Below are positions 17,076 through 25,175 of a stretch of DNA of 64,000 nucleotides, piece after piece. The notes beneath the pieces were generated by a model. It searched no databases. It was not told where the DNA came from and worked only from the letters and a program-made list of their open reading frames with translations. Position numbers and translations under genes: made by a program. How positions within the stretch are numbered: the first letter of the stretch is position 1; the number at the start of each line of letters is the position of its first letter. This DNA comes from Halosegnis marinus (GTDB lineage: Archaea > Halobacteriota > Halobacteria > Halobacteriales > Haloarculaceae), in the NCBI RefSeq assembly GCF_029338355.1, contig NZ_CP119802.1:1922001-1986000 (forward strand), given 5' to 3'.

Positions 17076-18761
17076 TCAGGCGACCAGCCCCCCGGCGACG
17101 ACGGCCGCGAGGTAGGTCGCCGTCGCCGCGAGCAGCGCCAGTCCGACCCGGTAGCCGACGAGCGCGCGGTCGAAGCCGCGCTCCAGGCCGGTCGCGAGCG
17201 CCGTGAGCAGGACGGCGAGGAGGAGGACGTAGCCGCCGACCGCGACCGCGAGCGGGCCCTGTGGGAGCGCCTCGCCGAACTCGCTTCCGCCGACTCGACC
17301 GGCCAGCGCGACGGTGACGCCGCCGACGAGCGGACCGAACACGGCCGCGGTGTTGCCTATCGTCCCCGTCGCGTGGCGCACCGAGCGGCGGGCCTCCCGC
17401 TCGACGCGCGCGAGGTCGGCGAGGTGTTCGCCCGCGGCGACGAGTGCGGGGCCCGCCGGCCGGCCCTCACGCGCCGCGTCGGCGAACAGGCGCGCCGCGT
17501 CCGCGACCCGGCGGCTCGGGAGGTCGCCGACGGCCCCGTGTTCGCCGAGCAGCGAGTCGCGAACGCCGACACCGAGTGCCGAACCGCGGTCGGCCGCCTC
17601 CGCGAGCAGGGCCGCGGCGGGCGTGTCCGACTCCGCGCCCGCGGCGACGAGCGCCGTCTCGACCGGGTCGCCGTCCGCGACCCGGCGGCCGACGGCGTAC
17701 AGCGCGTCCGGCAGTCCCTCCTCGACGGCGCGCACCTCTGCGCGTACCTCGCGGTACGGACGGAACCGGAACACGAGCGCGGTGCCGACGCCGAACCCGG
17801 CCGCGGCCACCGGCGGCGTCCACGCCGGGAGCAGTCGCGGGGCGACGACCCACGCGCAGGCCGCGACCGCGACGCCCGCGGCGAGGGCCCCCCACGGGGC
17901 GTCGGGCACGTCCGGGTGGTCGCGCGGGACCGGCGTCGCCGGGAACGCGACGGGACGGTTCGCCACCAGCCAGGCCGACGCGACGAGCAGGCCCAGCGGG
18001 AGCGCGAGGTCGTAGACGGCCACGACGACCGGAACCGACACCGGCAGTCCGGCGACACGGGTCGCGGGGAGGGCCGCGACGAACGCCAACGGCAGGAGGA
18101 CGCCGAACGCGTACACCGCGGTCACCGGGCCGCGCAGCGCCGCCGCGTCCCCCGCCGCCCGCTCGCGTACCCCGGCCAACACCGCGTCGAGCGCGCGGTC
18201 GATGCCCCGGTCGCGCTCGTCCGCCGGCGCCTCGGCGGCGCTTTCGAGGAGCCGAAGCCCCCGCCGCAGGGGCGGGAAGCGGTCGCCCCACCGGTCGAGG
18301 AAGTCGCCGAAGCCCGCGTCCCCGGTGCCCCGTGCCCGCCGAACGGACGCCGCGAGCCCCCGGTCGAGCGGTCCCGCGGGGTCACGAGCGGCGAAGGCGG
18401 CCGCGGCCTCCCGGGTCGGCGTCACGCGGAGCCGCATCGCGGCCCGGCAGACGAGCCACGGCGCGGTGCCGAGCGCGCGCCGTCGGAGTGCGCCCGCCGC
18501 GAGTTTCGGTCCGCGGAGCGCGACCTCGCGCCCGCCGAGAGCAAGGGCGACGGCGACGAGGAGCACGGCGGGCCGGAGACGGGTCGGCGCGAGCGCGGTC
18601 GCGAGCAGACCCACGCCGCCGACCGTGACCGCCAGCCCGTCCGCCGCGCGACGGTAGGTCGCGGTGTCCGACCGACCGAGCAGCCGGAGCGCGACCGCGA
18701 GGTCGGCAGTCGGCTCGGGTTCGGCCGGTGCGAGCCGTGCGAGCGCGCCGAGGAGGCTCAC
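17076..18761 (-). CDS. type II secretion/type IV pilus GspF-like membrane platform protein
   Basis: 561 residues. Two helical cytoplasmic domains alternate with clusters of membrane segments: about 45-80, then 215-270, 295-345 and 470-560. This matches archaeal PilC/TadC-type proteins with two T2SF domains, which form the inner-membrane platform turned by the GspE-like ATPase. The second T2SF domain is clearest (EEGLPDALYAVGRRVADGDP, then VRDSLLGEHG). GTG start in a GTGA junction with the ATPase gene, as expected for an ATPase-platform pair. Confidence 0.85.
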   Translation of the reverse strand: MSLLGALARLAPAEPEPTADLAVALRLLGRSDTATYRRAADGLAVTVGGVGLLATALAPTRLRPAVLLVAVALALGGREVALRGPKLAAGALRRRALGTAPWLVCRAAMRLRVTPTREAAAAFAARDPAGPLDRGLAASVRRARGTGDAGFGDFLDRWGDRFPPLRRGLRLLESAAEAPADERDRGIDRALDAVLAGVRERAAGDAAALRGPVTAVYAFGVLLPLAFVAALPATRVAGLPVSVPVVVAVYDLALPLGLLVASAWLVANRPVAFPATPVPRDHPDVPDAPWGALAAGVAVAACAWVVAPRLLPAWTPPVAAAGFGVGTALVFRFRPYREVRAEVRAVEEGLPDALYAVGRRVADGDPVETALVAAGAESDTPAAALLAEAADRGSALGVGVRDSLLGEHGAVGDLPSRRVADAARLFADAAREGRPAGPALVAAGEHLADLARVEREARRSVRHATGTIGNTAAVFGPLVGGVTVALAGRVGGSEFGEALPQGPLAVAVGGYVLLLAVLLTALATGLERGFDRALVGYRVGLALLAATATYLAAVVAGGLVA

Positions 18762-20533
18762 GCGAACGCCTCCCGTCGGGCGTCGAGGGCGCGGCGCACG
18801 TCGGCGTACTGCTCGCCGGGCGCGGCGAGCGTCGCGACCGTCGCGCTGTTGCCGCGTTCGATGCGGCCGGTCGCCGCGAGGCCGTCGCCGTCGCGCTCGA
18901 ACAGCGGGGCGAACGACGGCTCCTCGCGGCCGACGACCTCGTGGACGCCGGCGACGCCCCTCTCCGCGTCGCTCCGGTCGAGCGTGACGACGAGGTCCGT
19001 GTCGGCGAACGCCGACGGCGCGACGCCGAGGTCGGCGACGACCCGCTCGCGGACGGCCTCGGGGCCGTCCCCGTGGACCGTCCCGAGCGTCGCGCCGCCC
19101 GCGCCGACGCGCATCGCCTCGTAGAGCGCCTCGGCCTCGGCCCCCCGGACCTCGCCGACGACGAGCGCCCCCTCGCCGAGGCGGAGCGCGGCCCGGAGCG
19201 CCTCGGTCGGGCCGACCCCGTCGCCGTCGCGGGCGACCCGGAGCCGCTGGCAGTCGCGGCCGGCGGCCCGGAGCGCGTCGACGGGGAGCTCCGGGGTGTC
19301 CTCCACGACGACCGTCCGGGTCCCGGCCGCGAGCTCGAACAGGAGCGCGCCGAGCGTCGTCGTCTTGCCGACGCCGCGACCGCCCGCGAGCAGTACCGCC
19401 GCGCCGCGCTCGACCGCGACGGAAAGCAGGCCGGCGACGGCCGGGGTGAGGGTACCGTTCGCCACGAGGTCCGCGAGGCGGAACGGGTCGCCGTCGTGGG
19501 CGCGGAACGCGAACCCGTGGCCGTCGCTCACGGGGTCGGTGACGCCGGCGACCCGGAGCTCGCGGTCGCCGGACGCGACCGCGGCGTCGAGCGTCGAGTC
19601 GGCCCGCGAGAACGCGCGACCGCTCTCACGGCGGAAGCGGGAGGCGAGGGCCGCCGCGCCCGCGGGCGTGAGGTGGAGGTTCGACCGGACGGCCACGTCA
19701 GCGCGTTCCAGCCGGAGGGGGCCGTCGCCGACCGGCGCCGAGGCGTAGGCGTCGGAGACGGCTGGGTCGGCGAAGACGTCGTCGAGGACACCCAGCCCCC
19801 GGGTGTGCTTGTCGAGGACGGCGGTCAGCGTCTCCACGGGGTCGTCCGGGTCGGCGACGGCGCGGACGGCCCTCCCGGCCGCCCGCTCCCCGGCGAGCGC
19901 GTTCGCGGCGAGGTGGTCGGCGGCGGCCGCGAGGGTGGCCGTCGCGTCGGTGTCGAGCGTCAGTTCGACCGGCGTGAGGTGATACGTCGGGAGCGGGTCG
20001 TCGCCGCGCTCGTACAGGCGGACGGTCGCCCCCGTGTCGAGGTCGTAGCGGTCGGCCAGCCGGGCGTCCGGCGGCGGCCGGGCGACCACGCGCTCCTCGC
20101 CGACGGTCGGGGCGACGCGCGGCCGGAGCAGGGCGTCGTAGTCGCCCCCGGTCGCGGCCTCCGCCAGTCCCGTCACGGCCGCGAGCCGCGCGACGGCTCC
20201 CGCCCGCCCGGTCGCGACCCGGGCCGCGTCGAGGGGGTCGCGCTCCGTCCGCGCGGCGAGCGCCTCGTCGTAGAAGGCGACGGCCTCGGCGAAGCGCCCG
20301 GCCGCCACGAGCAGGGCGGCCGCGCCGTCCTCGTAGGCGCGTTCGAGGCCGTCCGCGCGGCTGTGGACGCTTTCGGCGTCGCGGTCCCGGAGCGCGGCGA
20401 CGGCCGTCGCGCGGCAGTCCGGGGCCGCGGCCAGTCGTCCCGAACCGGGGCAGTCGGTCGCGTCGAGGCGGAGCGCGTCTCCGTCGAATCGGGGTTCACA
20501 CCGGCAGTCTGCGGTCGAGCGGAGTCCGAACAC
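18758..20533 (-). CDS. GspE/PilB/VirB11-like secretion ATPase
   Basis: 591 residues. The catalytic half has Walker A GGRGVGKTT near 383-391, an Asp-box VVVEDTPELPVD, Walker B ALVVGEVRGAEAEALYEAM and a His-box GTVHGDGPEAVRERV. It drives assembly or secretion by the adjacent GspF-like platform. The N-terminus carries four cysteines, C10, C12, C28 and C40 (DCRC, DCPG, DCRA), which could bind zinc; most PilB proteins do not have this. GTG start 38 bases inside the end of the DUF7311-type gene. Confidence 0.92.
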   Translation of the reverse strand: MFGLRSTADCRCEPRFDGDALRLDATDCPGSGRLAAAPDCRATAVAALRDRDAESVHSRADGLERAYEDGAAALLVAAGRFAEAVAFYDEALAARTERDPLDAARVATGRAGAVARLAAVTGLAEAATGGDYDALLRPRVAPTVGEERVVARPPPDARLADRYDLDTGATVRLYERGDDPLPTYHLTPVELTLDTDATATLAAAADHLAANALAGERAAGRAVRAVADPDDPVETLTAVLDKHTRGLGVLDDVFADPAVSDAYASAPVGDGPLRLERADVAVRSNLHLTPAGAAALASRFRRESGRAFSRADSTLDAAVASGDRELRVAGVTDPVSDGHGFAFRAHDGDPFRLADLVANGTLTPAVAGLLSVAVERGAAVLLAGGRGVGKTTTLGALLFELAAGTRTVVVEDTPELPVDALRAAGRDCQRLRVARDGDGVGPTEALRAALRLGEGALVVGEVRGAEAEALYEAMRVGAGGATLGTVHGDGPEAVRERVVADLGVAPSAFADTDLVVTLDRSDAERGVAGVHEVVGREEPSFAPLFERDGDGLAATGRIERGNSATVATLAAPGEQYADVRRALDARREAFA

Positions 20534-20969
20534 TGGGCGTCGTGGTCCCGTTTCCGGACTTGAACCTACGGACCAGGAGCAGATCCTCGCCGTCGCGGGC
20601 GACCAGCGAGAGCCGCAGCCGGTGGCGGCCGGGCTCGCGGAGCCACAGCGGCCCGTCGAACGACAGGTCCGTCTCGACGCGGTTCCGTCCGTCGCGCTCC
20701 CACGCGAGGGACTCGCCGCGCGGGCCGACGCCCATGCCGAGGTCCGTCTCCCGGGGCACGCGAACGACGACCACGAGGCTCGCGCCCGCCGTCCCGGGCG
20801 GCGCGGGGTCGTTCCGCTCGGCGAAGCGGGCGACCCGCTCGCGGAGGTCGGTCAGTTCGTCGCGCGCGAGGCCGTCAGCCCTCCCCGCCCGCGCGTCCTC
20901 GACCGCCGGGAGGGCGTACCCGACGAGCGCGGCCGCGAGCAGGACGGCGAGGACGACCCGGACTACCAC
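20496..20969 (-). CDS. small anchored protein of the pilus-like operon (DUF7311-type)
   Basis: 157 residues. A hydrophobic N-terminal helix (VVRVVLAVLLAAALVGYAL) is followed by a soluble beta-rich domain (LVVVVRVPRETDLG, HRLRLSLVARDGEDLLLV). It is probably anchored in the membrane with the domain outside. I recall it as haloarchaeal DUF7311. The GTG start overlaps the previous gene by seven bases, and the gene end overlaps the ATPase start by 38 bases. Confidence 0.8.
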   Translation of the reverse strand: MVVRVVLAVLLAAALVGYALPAVEDARAGRADGLARDELTDLRERVARFAERNDPAPPGTAGASLVVVVRVPRETDLGMGVGPRGESLAWERDGRNRVETDLSFDGPLWLREPGRHRLRLSLVARDGEDLLLVRRFKSGNGTTTPSVRTPLDRRLPV

Positions 20970-21325
20970 AGGTCGCGCAGCCGCTCCCCGAGGCTCGGTT
21001 CCCCCTCGGACTCGACCGGGACCGACCGCTCGCGGGGGCGGGGCGTCTCCTCGTCCAGTCGTGCCTCGGTCTCGCGGGCGACGGCGAGCGCGCGCTGGGC
21101 GACCTGCGCCGTCTCGCGGTCGATTCGCTCCGCGTTCCCGACGTGACCGCGCACGGTGGCCACGTCCCCCTCGGCGTCGGCGAGCCGGTCCTCCATCGCG
21201 TCCAGCCGCTCGGCGAGGGCGTCGAGGCGGCGCTCGACCGCCGCGGCGTTCGAGAGGTCGGCCGGGCCGCGGTCGTCGTCGGTGATGGTCCGCTCGACGG
21301 CGTCGAGGCGGTCTTCGAGGGTCAC
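20963..21325 (-). CDS. coiled-coil protein, first gene of the pilus-like operon (DUF7310-type)
   Basis: 120 residues, GTG start at VTLEDRLDAVERTI. The central region is a heptad-rich coiled coil (ERRLDALAERLDAMEDRLA), followed by an acidic, Pro-rich tail ending LGERLRDLW. It is cytoplasmic, without membrane segments, and perhaps a scaffold or regulator of the ATPase. The start fits a TATA-like element 25 bases upstream (21350-21355). A longer frame with an upstream ATG would cross that promoter. Confidence 0.8.
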   Translation of the reverse strand: MTLEDRLDAVERTITDDDRGPADLSNAAAVERRLDALAERLDAMEDRLADAEGDVATVRGHVGNAERIDRETAQVAQRALAVARETEARLDEETPRPRERSVPVESEGEPSLGERLRDLW

Positions 21326-21349
21326 GCGGGTCGTGGGCGCGTCACCGCA

Positions 21350-21355
21350 CTTGAA
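21350..21355. promoter_or_regulatory. shared TATA-like element between divergent genes
   Basis: CTTGAA reads TTCAAG on the other strand. It lies 25 bases from the GTG of the pilus-like operon and 21 bases from the ATG at 21376, so one element, or two overlapping ones, could serve both directions in this 50-base gap. Confidence 0.35.
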
Positions 21356-21375
21356 CCCTCGCGGCCCCAAAACCC

Positions 21376-22122
21376 ATGTCCGGTCTCGTTCACGGGCCGA
21401 CGATGCCCTCCCCGCCGAGCGGTGACGAACGGACGCGACGGCTGCTGGGGGCGCTCGCGCTCGTCGCCGGACTCGCGCTCGTGCTCAACGCGACCGTCGT
21501 CGGCGCGTTCGCCGTCGGCGAGCCGGTGTACCGGTACGACACGTTGGCCGTGGAGACCGAGGGCGGCATCGGGTTCGGCGGGGGCTCGCCCGTGGATACC
21601 GTGCCCGACGACGTGGTCGGCCTCGACTGCCTGTACGACTCCGCACACACGCGGCTGTGCGAGACGGAGCGGTGGCTGCTCGACCGGAGCGCGAACGACA
21701 CCGTGACGGTCACGGTCGAGTCGCCGGAGTCCGTCTACGTCGAGGAGCCGGCCCCGCGGTTCGCGCTCCACCCGAGCGGTATCTACGAGCGCACCCGGAC
21801 CCTCGTCGAGGAGAACGGGACGCGGACCGCCCGGCTGACGCTCGAACGGGTGGCGACGCGCGAGGCGGTCGCGGCGGTCGCCGCCGACCCCGACGAGCTT
21901 CCGCGCGCGGCCGAACGGGCGGTCGAGGACGGGCCGGTCACGACGCGCGAGCGGCTCGGGGTGAACGGGCAGGTGGTCGTGACGGAGAACGGCTTCGGGA
22001 TACTCGTCGCCGACCGCGCGCGGCCGGCCCGGCCGGGGCGTGCGACCGGGTTCGCGGCCGCACAACTGCTCGCCGCGGCCGGGCTGTTCGCGGCCGGGAG
22101 CCGGCCGTTCCGGCGGGGCTGA
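21376..22122 (+). CDS. two-helix membrane protein next to the pilus-like operon
   Basis: 248 residues. A membrane helix at about 24-46 (LLGALALVAGLALVLNATVVGAF), an ectodomain of about 150 residues with Cys in LDCLYDSAHTRLCETE (a likely disulfide), and a C-terminal helix (AAQLLAAAGLFAAGS) ending RPFRRG. NDT and NGT sites could be glycosylated. No known domain is recognised. An internal ATG at 21403 is an alternative start. Divergence from the operon across 50 bases suggests shared control. Confidence 0.75.
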   Translation: MSGLVHGPTMPSPPSGDERTRRLLGALALVAGLALVLNATVVGAFAVGEPVYRYDTLAVETEGGIGFGGGSPVDTVPDDVVGLDCLYDSAHTRLCETERWLLDRSANDTVTVTVESPESVYVEEPAPRFALHPSGIYERTRTLVEENGTRTARLTLERVATREAVAAVAADPDELPRAAERAVEDGPVTTRERLGVNGQVVVTENGFGILVADRARPARPGRATGFAAAQLLAAAGLFAAGSRPFRRG

Positions 22123-22179
22123 GCCCCTTCGACCGGATCCGGGACAACACTGAATACCCGAGCCGACACATCACCCCGC

Positions 22180-23253
22180 ATGAAGGTCGCCCTAATCGGC
22201 GTCGGGCAGGCCGGCGGCAAACTGGCCGAATCCCTGGCGTCACACGACCTCGCGCGGTCGTCGGTGACCGGCACGCTGGCCGTCAACACCGCCCGCGCGG
22301 ACCTCCAACCCCTCCACATCGACACCCTGCTCGTCGGCGAGGCGCAGGTGAACGGCCACGGCGTCGGCGGCGACAACGAACTCGGCGCGCGCGTGATGGA
22401 CGCCGACGCGACGGAGGTGATGGAGGCCCTCTCGGGCCGGGTCACCTCCGAGTGCGACGCGATACTGCTCGTCGCGGGGCTCGGCGGCGGCACCGGGTCG
22501 GGCGGCGCGCCCGTGCTCGCGCGGGAACTCTCCGAGGTGTACGACATCCCCGTCTACGCGCTCGGCGTCCTCCCCGGCCGGAACGAGGGCGCGCTGTATC
22601 AGAAGAACGCGGGCCGCTCGCTGAAGACGCTCGCCCGGGAGGCCGACTCGGTGATTCTGGTCGACAACGACGCGTGGCGCGCCGCGGGCGAGTCGATGGA
22701 CGAGGGGTTCGCGGCGGTGAACGACCGCATCGCACAGCGGGTCGGTCTGCTGCTCGCCGCCGGCGAGTACGAGGGCCGCGACGTGGCCGCCGAGTCCGTC
22801 GTAGACTCCTCGGAGGTCATCAACACGCTCCGCGAGGGGTCGCTCGCGGCCATCGGCTACGCGTCGGCGGCGTCGAGCGAGGACGCCGCGGAGAACCTCA
22901 ACGCCGTCACCTCGGTGGCGCGCAACGCCCTCCTGACGGGGACGAGCCTGCCGGACGCGACGGAGGCGTCGAGCGCCCTCCTCGTCGTCGCGGGCGACCC
23001 CGACCGCATCAGCCGGAAGGGCGTCGAGTCGGCCCGGTCGTGGCTCGGCGAGGAGACGGGGACGATGCAGGTGCGCGGCGGCGACATGCCGCTCGACTCC
23101 GACCGCCTCGCCGCGCTCGTCCTGCTGGGCGGCGTGGAGCGGTCGCCGCGGGTGCGGGAGTTCTTCGAGCGGGCCGGCGCGGCCGCGGAGGAGGTCGAGC
23201 GCGCGGACGCCACGGAATCGCTCGTCAGCGACGACCTCGACGGCCTGCTGTAG
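22180..23253 (+). CDS. cetZ: CetZ-family tubulin-like GTPase
   Basis: 357 residues. The nucleotide-binding start MKVALIGVGQAGGKLAES and the tubulin signature GGGTGSGGAP near 103-112 are present. NTARADLQPLHID and LGVLPGRNEGALYQKNA are typical of archaeal CetZ rather than FtsZ. CetZ proteins polymerise with GTP and control cell shape and motility in haloarchaea. Several paralogues usually exist, and which one this is cannot be decided here. It is slightly short at the C-terminus compared with CetZ1. A TATA-like GAATAC lies about 26 bases before the ATG. Confidence 0.92.
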   Translation: MKVALIGVGQAGGKLAESLASHDLARSSVTGTLAVNTARADLQPLHIDTLLVGEAQVNGHGVGGDNELGARVMDADATEVMEALSGRVTSECDAILLVAGLGGGTGSGGAPVLARELSEVYDIPVYALGVLPGRNEGALYQKNAGRSLKTLAREADSVILVDNDAWRAAGESMDEGFAAVNDRIAQRVGLLLAAGEYEGRDVAAESVVDSSEVINTLREGSLAAIGYASAASSEDAAENLNAVTSVARNALLTGTSLPDATEASSALLVVAGDPDRISRKGVESARSWLGEETGTMQVRGGDMPLDSDRLAALVLLGGVERSPRVREFFERAGAAAEEVERADATESLVSDDLDGLL

Positions 23254-23292
23254 CGACGCGGCGTTTTATCCGTCTCCTCGCCGTATCTACAC

Positions 23293-23529
23293 TGCGTCGG
23301 GCCGGCCGGTCGAGGGTACCGTGTGACGCGTCCCGGCGCCGCGCGGCCGTACGGTGTGTGGCGTCGCGGACGCCGCGCACACGGTGGCCGTTTCTCGGGT
23401 ATCGAACCGCCAGAAGCATCGTCCGCCGGAGCCGTCGGGGGGAAAGCCCCCCGCGACTCGGGTCGAGGGCACCACGTTGTCGGGTGTGACCCGACGTTCG
23501 CGGCTTAGACTATACACTATAGTATTTTT
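23293..23529 (+). ncRNA. possible structured RNA in the 317-base gap after cetZ
   Basis: No convincing protein gene lies between 23254 and 23570. The stretch has a TATA-like TTTTAT at 23264-23269 and a long imperfect hairpin at 23344-23390 with CGGCC/GGCCG ends. It also has a perfect GGGGGG-AAAG-CCCCCC hairpin at 23437-23452, a 6-base-pair hairpin at 23479-23495 and a T5 run at 23525-23529 in an AT-rich tract. A GGTCGAGGGYACC motif occurs twice (23308-23320, 23461-23473). It does not show the SRP or RNase P core motifs. It could instead be only a double terminator region for two convergent genes. Confidence 0.3.
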
Positions 23530-23570
23530 GGGTACGAGCGCACGCGGCGAAAACCGTCGGCCCCCGGGGG

Positions 23571-24914
23571 TCAGATGAGCGACGCGCCGTCGAACTCGCC
23601 GCGGTCCGTCTCGATCTCCATCAGGTCCATCAGGGTCGGCGCGATGTCGAACAGGTCGGTGTCCTCGATGCGCGCGCGGTCGTCGTCGACGAACAGGGAG
23701 GCGTTCTCGAACGAGTGCATCCCGTTGCGCGGGCCGGTGTCGAACACCTCGTTGTGGCCCTTGAAGCCGGCCTTCAGGTCGTAGCCGTGCGTCGGGATGA
23801 CGACGAGGTCCGGCGCGATGTCGTCGTGGGGGCCGCGGAAGGCGTCCTCCTTGGTGACGACGCGCTGGGCGACCGGCTCGCCCGTCGGGCCCTCCAGCCC
23901 CTCGATGGCTTCCTTCAGTTCGGCGCGCACCGCGTCGTACTCGTCCTGCGGGACGGAGCCGCGGGGTTCGCGGCCCTCCAGGTTCAGGTAGACGCGGCCG
24001 GGGATGAGCGAGTAGGCGCGCGCGTCCTCGGAGATGTCGGTCAGGGCGTCGTGGTCGTCCGTCTCGTACTCCAGCCAGCCCTCCTCCTCCAGCCACGCGT
24101 TGAGGTGGACCTCGTACTCCTGGGTCGTGAAGCCGTGGTCGCTCGCGACGACCATCGTCACGTCGTCGGGGAGCTGTTCGCGGAGCTTCCCGAGGTACGC
24201 GTCCACCTGCTCGTATATCTCCAGGAACGCCTCCTTGTACTCGCCGTCGTTCTCGTAGTCGCCGAACAGGAAGTGGTTCACCCGGTCGGTCGTCATGAAG
24301 ACGCCGAAGAAGAGGTCCCAGTCGTTCTGCTCGACGTAGTGCGAGAAAGCCTCGTACCGCTTCTCGAGCGTCTCGTAGGCGTCCTCGATGAACTCCGACT
24401 TGTCGGCCTGGTGGCCGAGCTTCGCGTTCATGTCGATGCGGTAGCCCGACTCCCGGAGGTGGTCGCGCAGGTCGTCCGGGTACGCCGCCTTCTCGACGCC
24501 GGGCGAGAGGAAGCCCGATACCATCCGCTGGACGTCGCGCTGGGGCGGGAACGTGACGGGGACGTTCATCACTGTCGCGTCGCGCCCCTCGTTGCTCACG
24601 CGGTCCCAGACCCGGGTCGCCTGCACGTCGCGGCCCATCGGCACGTAGGTGTCGTAGCTCCCGTTCTCGCGGTCCTGGAAGCCGTACACGCCCGTCGAGC
24701 CGGGGTTGACGCCCGTCGTGAGCGAGGGCCAACACGCCGACGACTCCGGCGGCACGATGGAGTCGATGGCCCCGCCGGCCCCGTCGTTCGCTATCGCGGT
24801 GAGGTTGGGGAACCGGTCGGGGTTGTCGGCGATGAGGCTGTACGGGACGCCGTCGATACCGAAGAAGGCGACTCGCGGGCCCTCGTTCCCGCGCAGCCGG
24901 TCGAACAATCCCAT
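23571..24914 (-). CDS. alkaline phosphatase-fold phosphodiesterase/nucleotide pyrophosphatase
   Basis: 447 residues. Features of the type I phosphodiesterase family: AFFGIDGVPYSL at the N-terminus (first metal Asp), ESSACWPSLTTG with the probable Ser/Thr nucleophile, TTDRVNHFLFGD, and VVASDHGF providing Asp-His metal ligands. Family enzymes hydrolyse phosphodiester or phosphonate bonds with two metals; the haloarchaeal substrate is not known. No signal peptide is visible, so it is probably cytoplasmic. It converges on cetZ across the structured gap. A 12-base palindrome covers the expected promoter position. Confidence 0.88.
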   Translation of the reverse strand: MGLFDRLRGNEGPRVAFFGIDGVPYSLIADNPDRFPNLTAIANDGAGGAIDSIVPPESSACWPSLTTGVNPGSTGVYGFQDRENGSYDTYVPMGRDVQATRVWDRVSNEGRDATVMNVPVTFPPQRDVQRMVSGFLSPGVEKAAYPDDLRDHLRESGYRIDMNAKLGHQADKSEFIEDAYETLEKRYEAFSHYVEQNDWDLFFGVFMTTDRVNHFLFGDYENDGEYKEAFLEIYEQVDAYLGKLREQLPDDVTMVVASDHGFTTQEYEVHLNAWLEEEGWLEYETDDHDALTDISEDARAYSLIPGRVYLNLEGREPRGSVPQDEYDAVRAELKEAIEGLEGPTGEPVAQRVVTKEDAFRGPHDDIAPDLVVIPTHGYDLKAGFKGHNEVFDTGPRNGMHSFENASLFVDDDRARIEDTDLFDIAPTLMDLMEIETDRGEFDGASLI

Positions 24915-24939
24915 ACCCCGCCCTCCTCGTTACAGTTAC

Positions 24940-24951
24940 AAGAAGCTTCTT
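24940..24951. promoter_or_regulatory. 12-base palindrome upstream of the phosphodiesterase gene
   Basis: AAGAAGCTTCTT is a perfect palindrome 26-37 bases upstream of the ATG at 24914, where the core promoter should be. It may be an operator or chance. Confidence 0.35.
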
Positions 24952-24989
24952 TTCGCCCCGAGGGCGGCCGGTCGTCGGCGATACCGGAA

Positions 24990-25124
24990 TCAGTCGCGCT
25001 CGTCGTCGTCCGGCTCGTGGACCGCCGCGGGCGCCTCCGCCGGCTCGTCGTCGTCCGGCTCGAAGTTCGTCGGAACGACGGTCAGGTGGTCGATACCGAC
25101 GCGGGGGCGGTTTCTGGTGGCCAT
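24990..25124 (-). CDS. 44-residue acidic micro-protein
   Basis: MATRNRPRVGIDHLTVVPTNFEPDDDE and an acidic tail. A TATA-like TTTATC stands 46-51 bases upstream, and the sequence is strongly haloarchaeal in composition. The VGIDHLTVVPTNF segment has alternating hydrophobics that could be one beta strand or a binding peptide. I recall similar small haloarchaeal proteins but cannot name one. A longer reading frame with an ATG at 25265 exists but would cross the promoter. Function unknown. Confidence 0.5.
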   Translation of the reverse strand: MATRNRPRVGIDHLTVVPTNFEPDDDEPAEAPAAVHEPDDDERD

Positions 25125-25169
25125 GTCCGTAGGTGGCCGCTCCGGACACAAGTACCCATCCATAATCGT

Positions 25170-25175
25170 GATAAA
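25170..25175 (-). promoter_or_regulatory. TATA-like box of the micro-protein gene
   Basis: TTTATC on the minus strand, implying transcription start near 25147 and a leader of about 20 bases. A second AT-rich site, CATTATTATTACC (near 25204), lies between this gene and the plus-strand gene at 25357. Confidence 0.4.

Noticed and set aside
23385-23430. tRNA-like GGTTCGATACC on the minus strand
   Set aside because: The flanking bases do not form a T-stem, and no acceptor or anticodon stems can be folded.
23323-23508. 61-codon plus-strand frame in the gap after cetZ
   Set aside because: Composition is unlike haloarchaeal proteins, it has no homologous look, and it lies inside strong RNA hairpins.
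23254-23570. SRP RNA or RNase P RNA
   Set aside because: The SRP core (GGAAG/AGCAG) and RNase P conserved blocks were not found on either strand.
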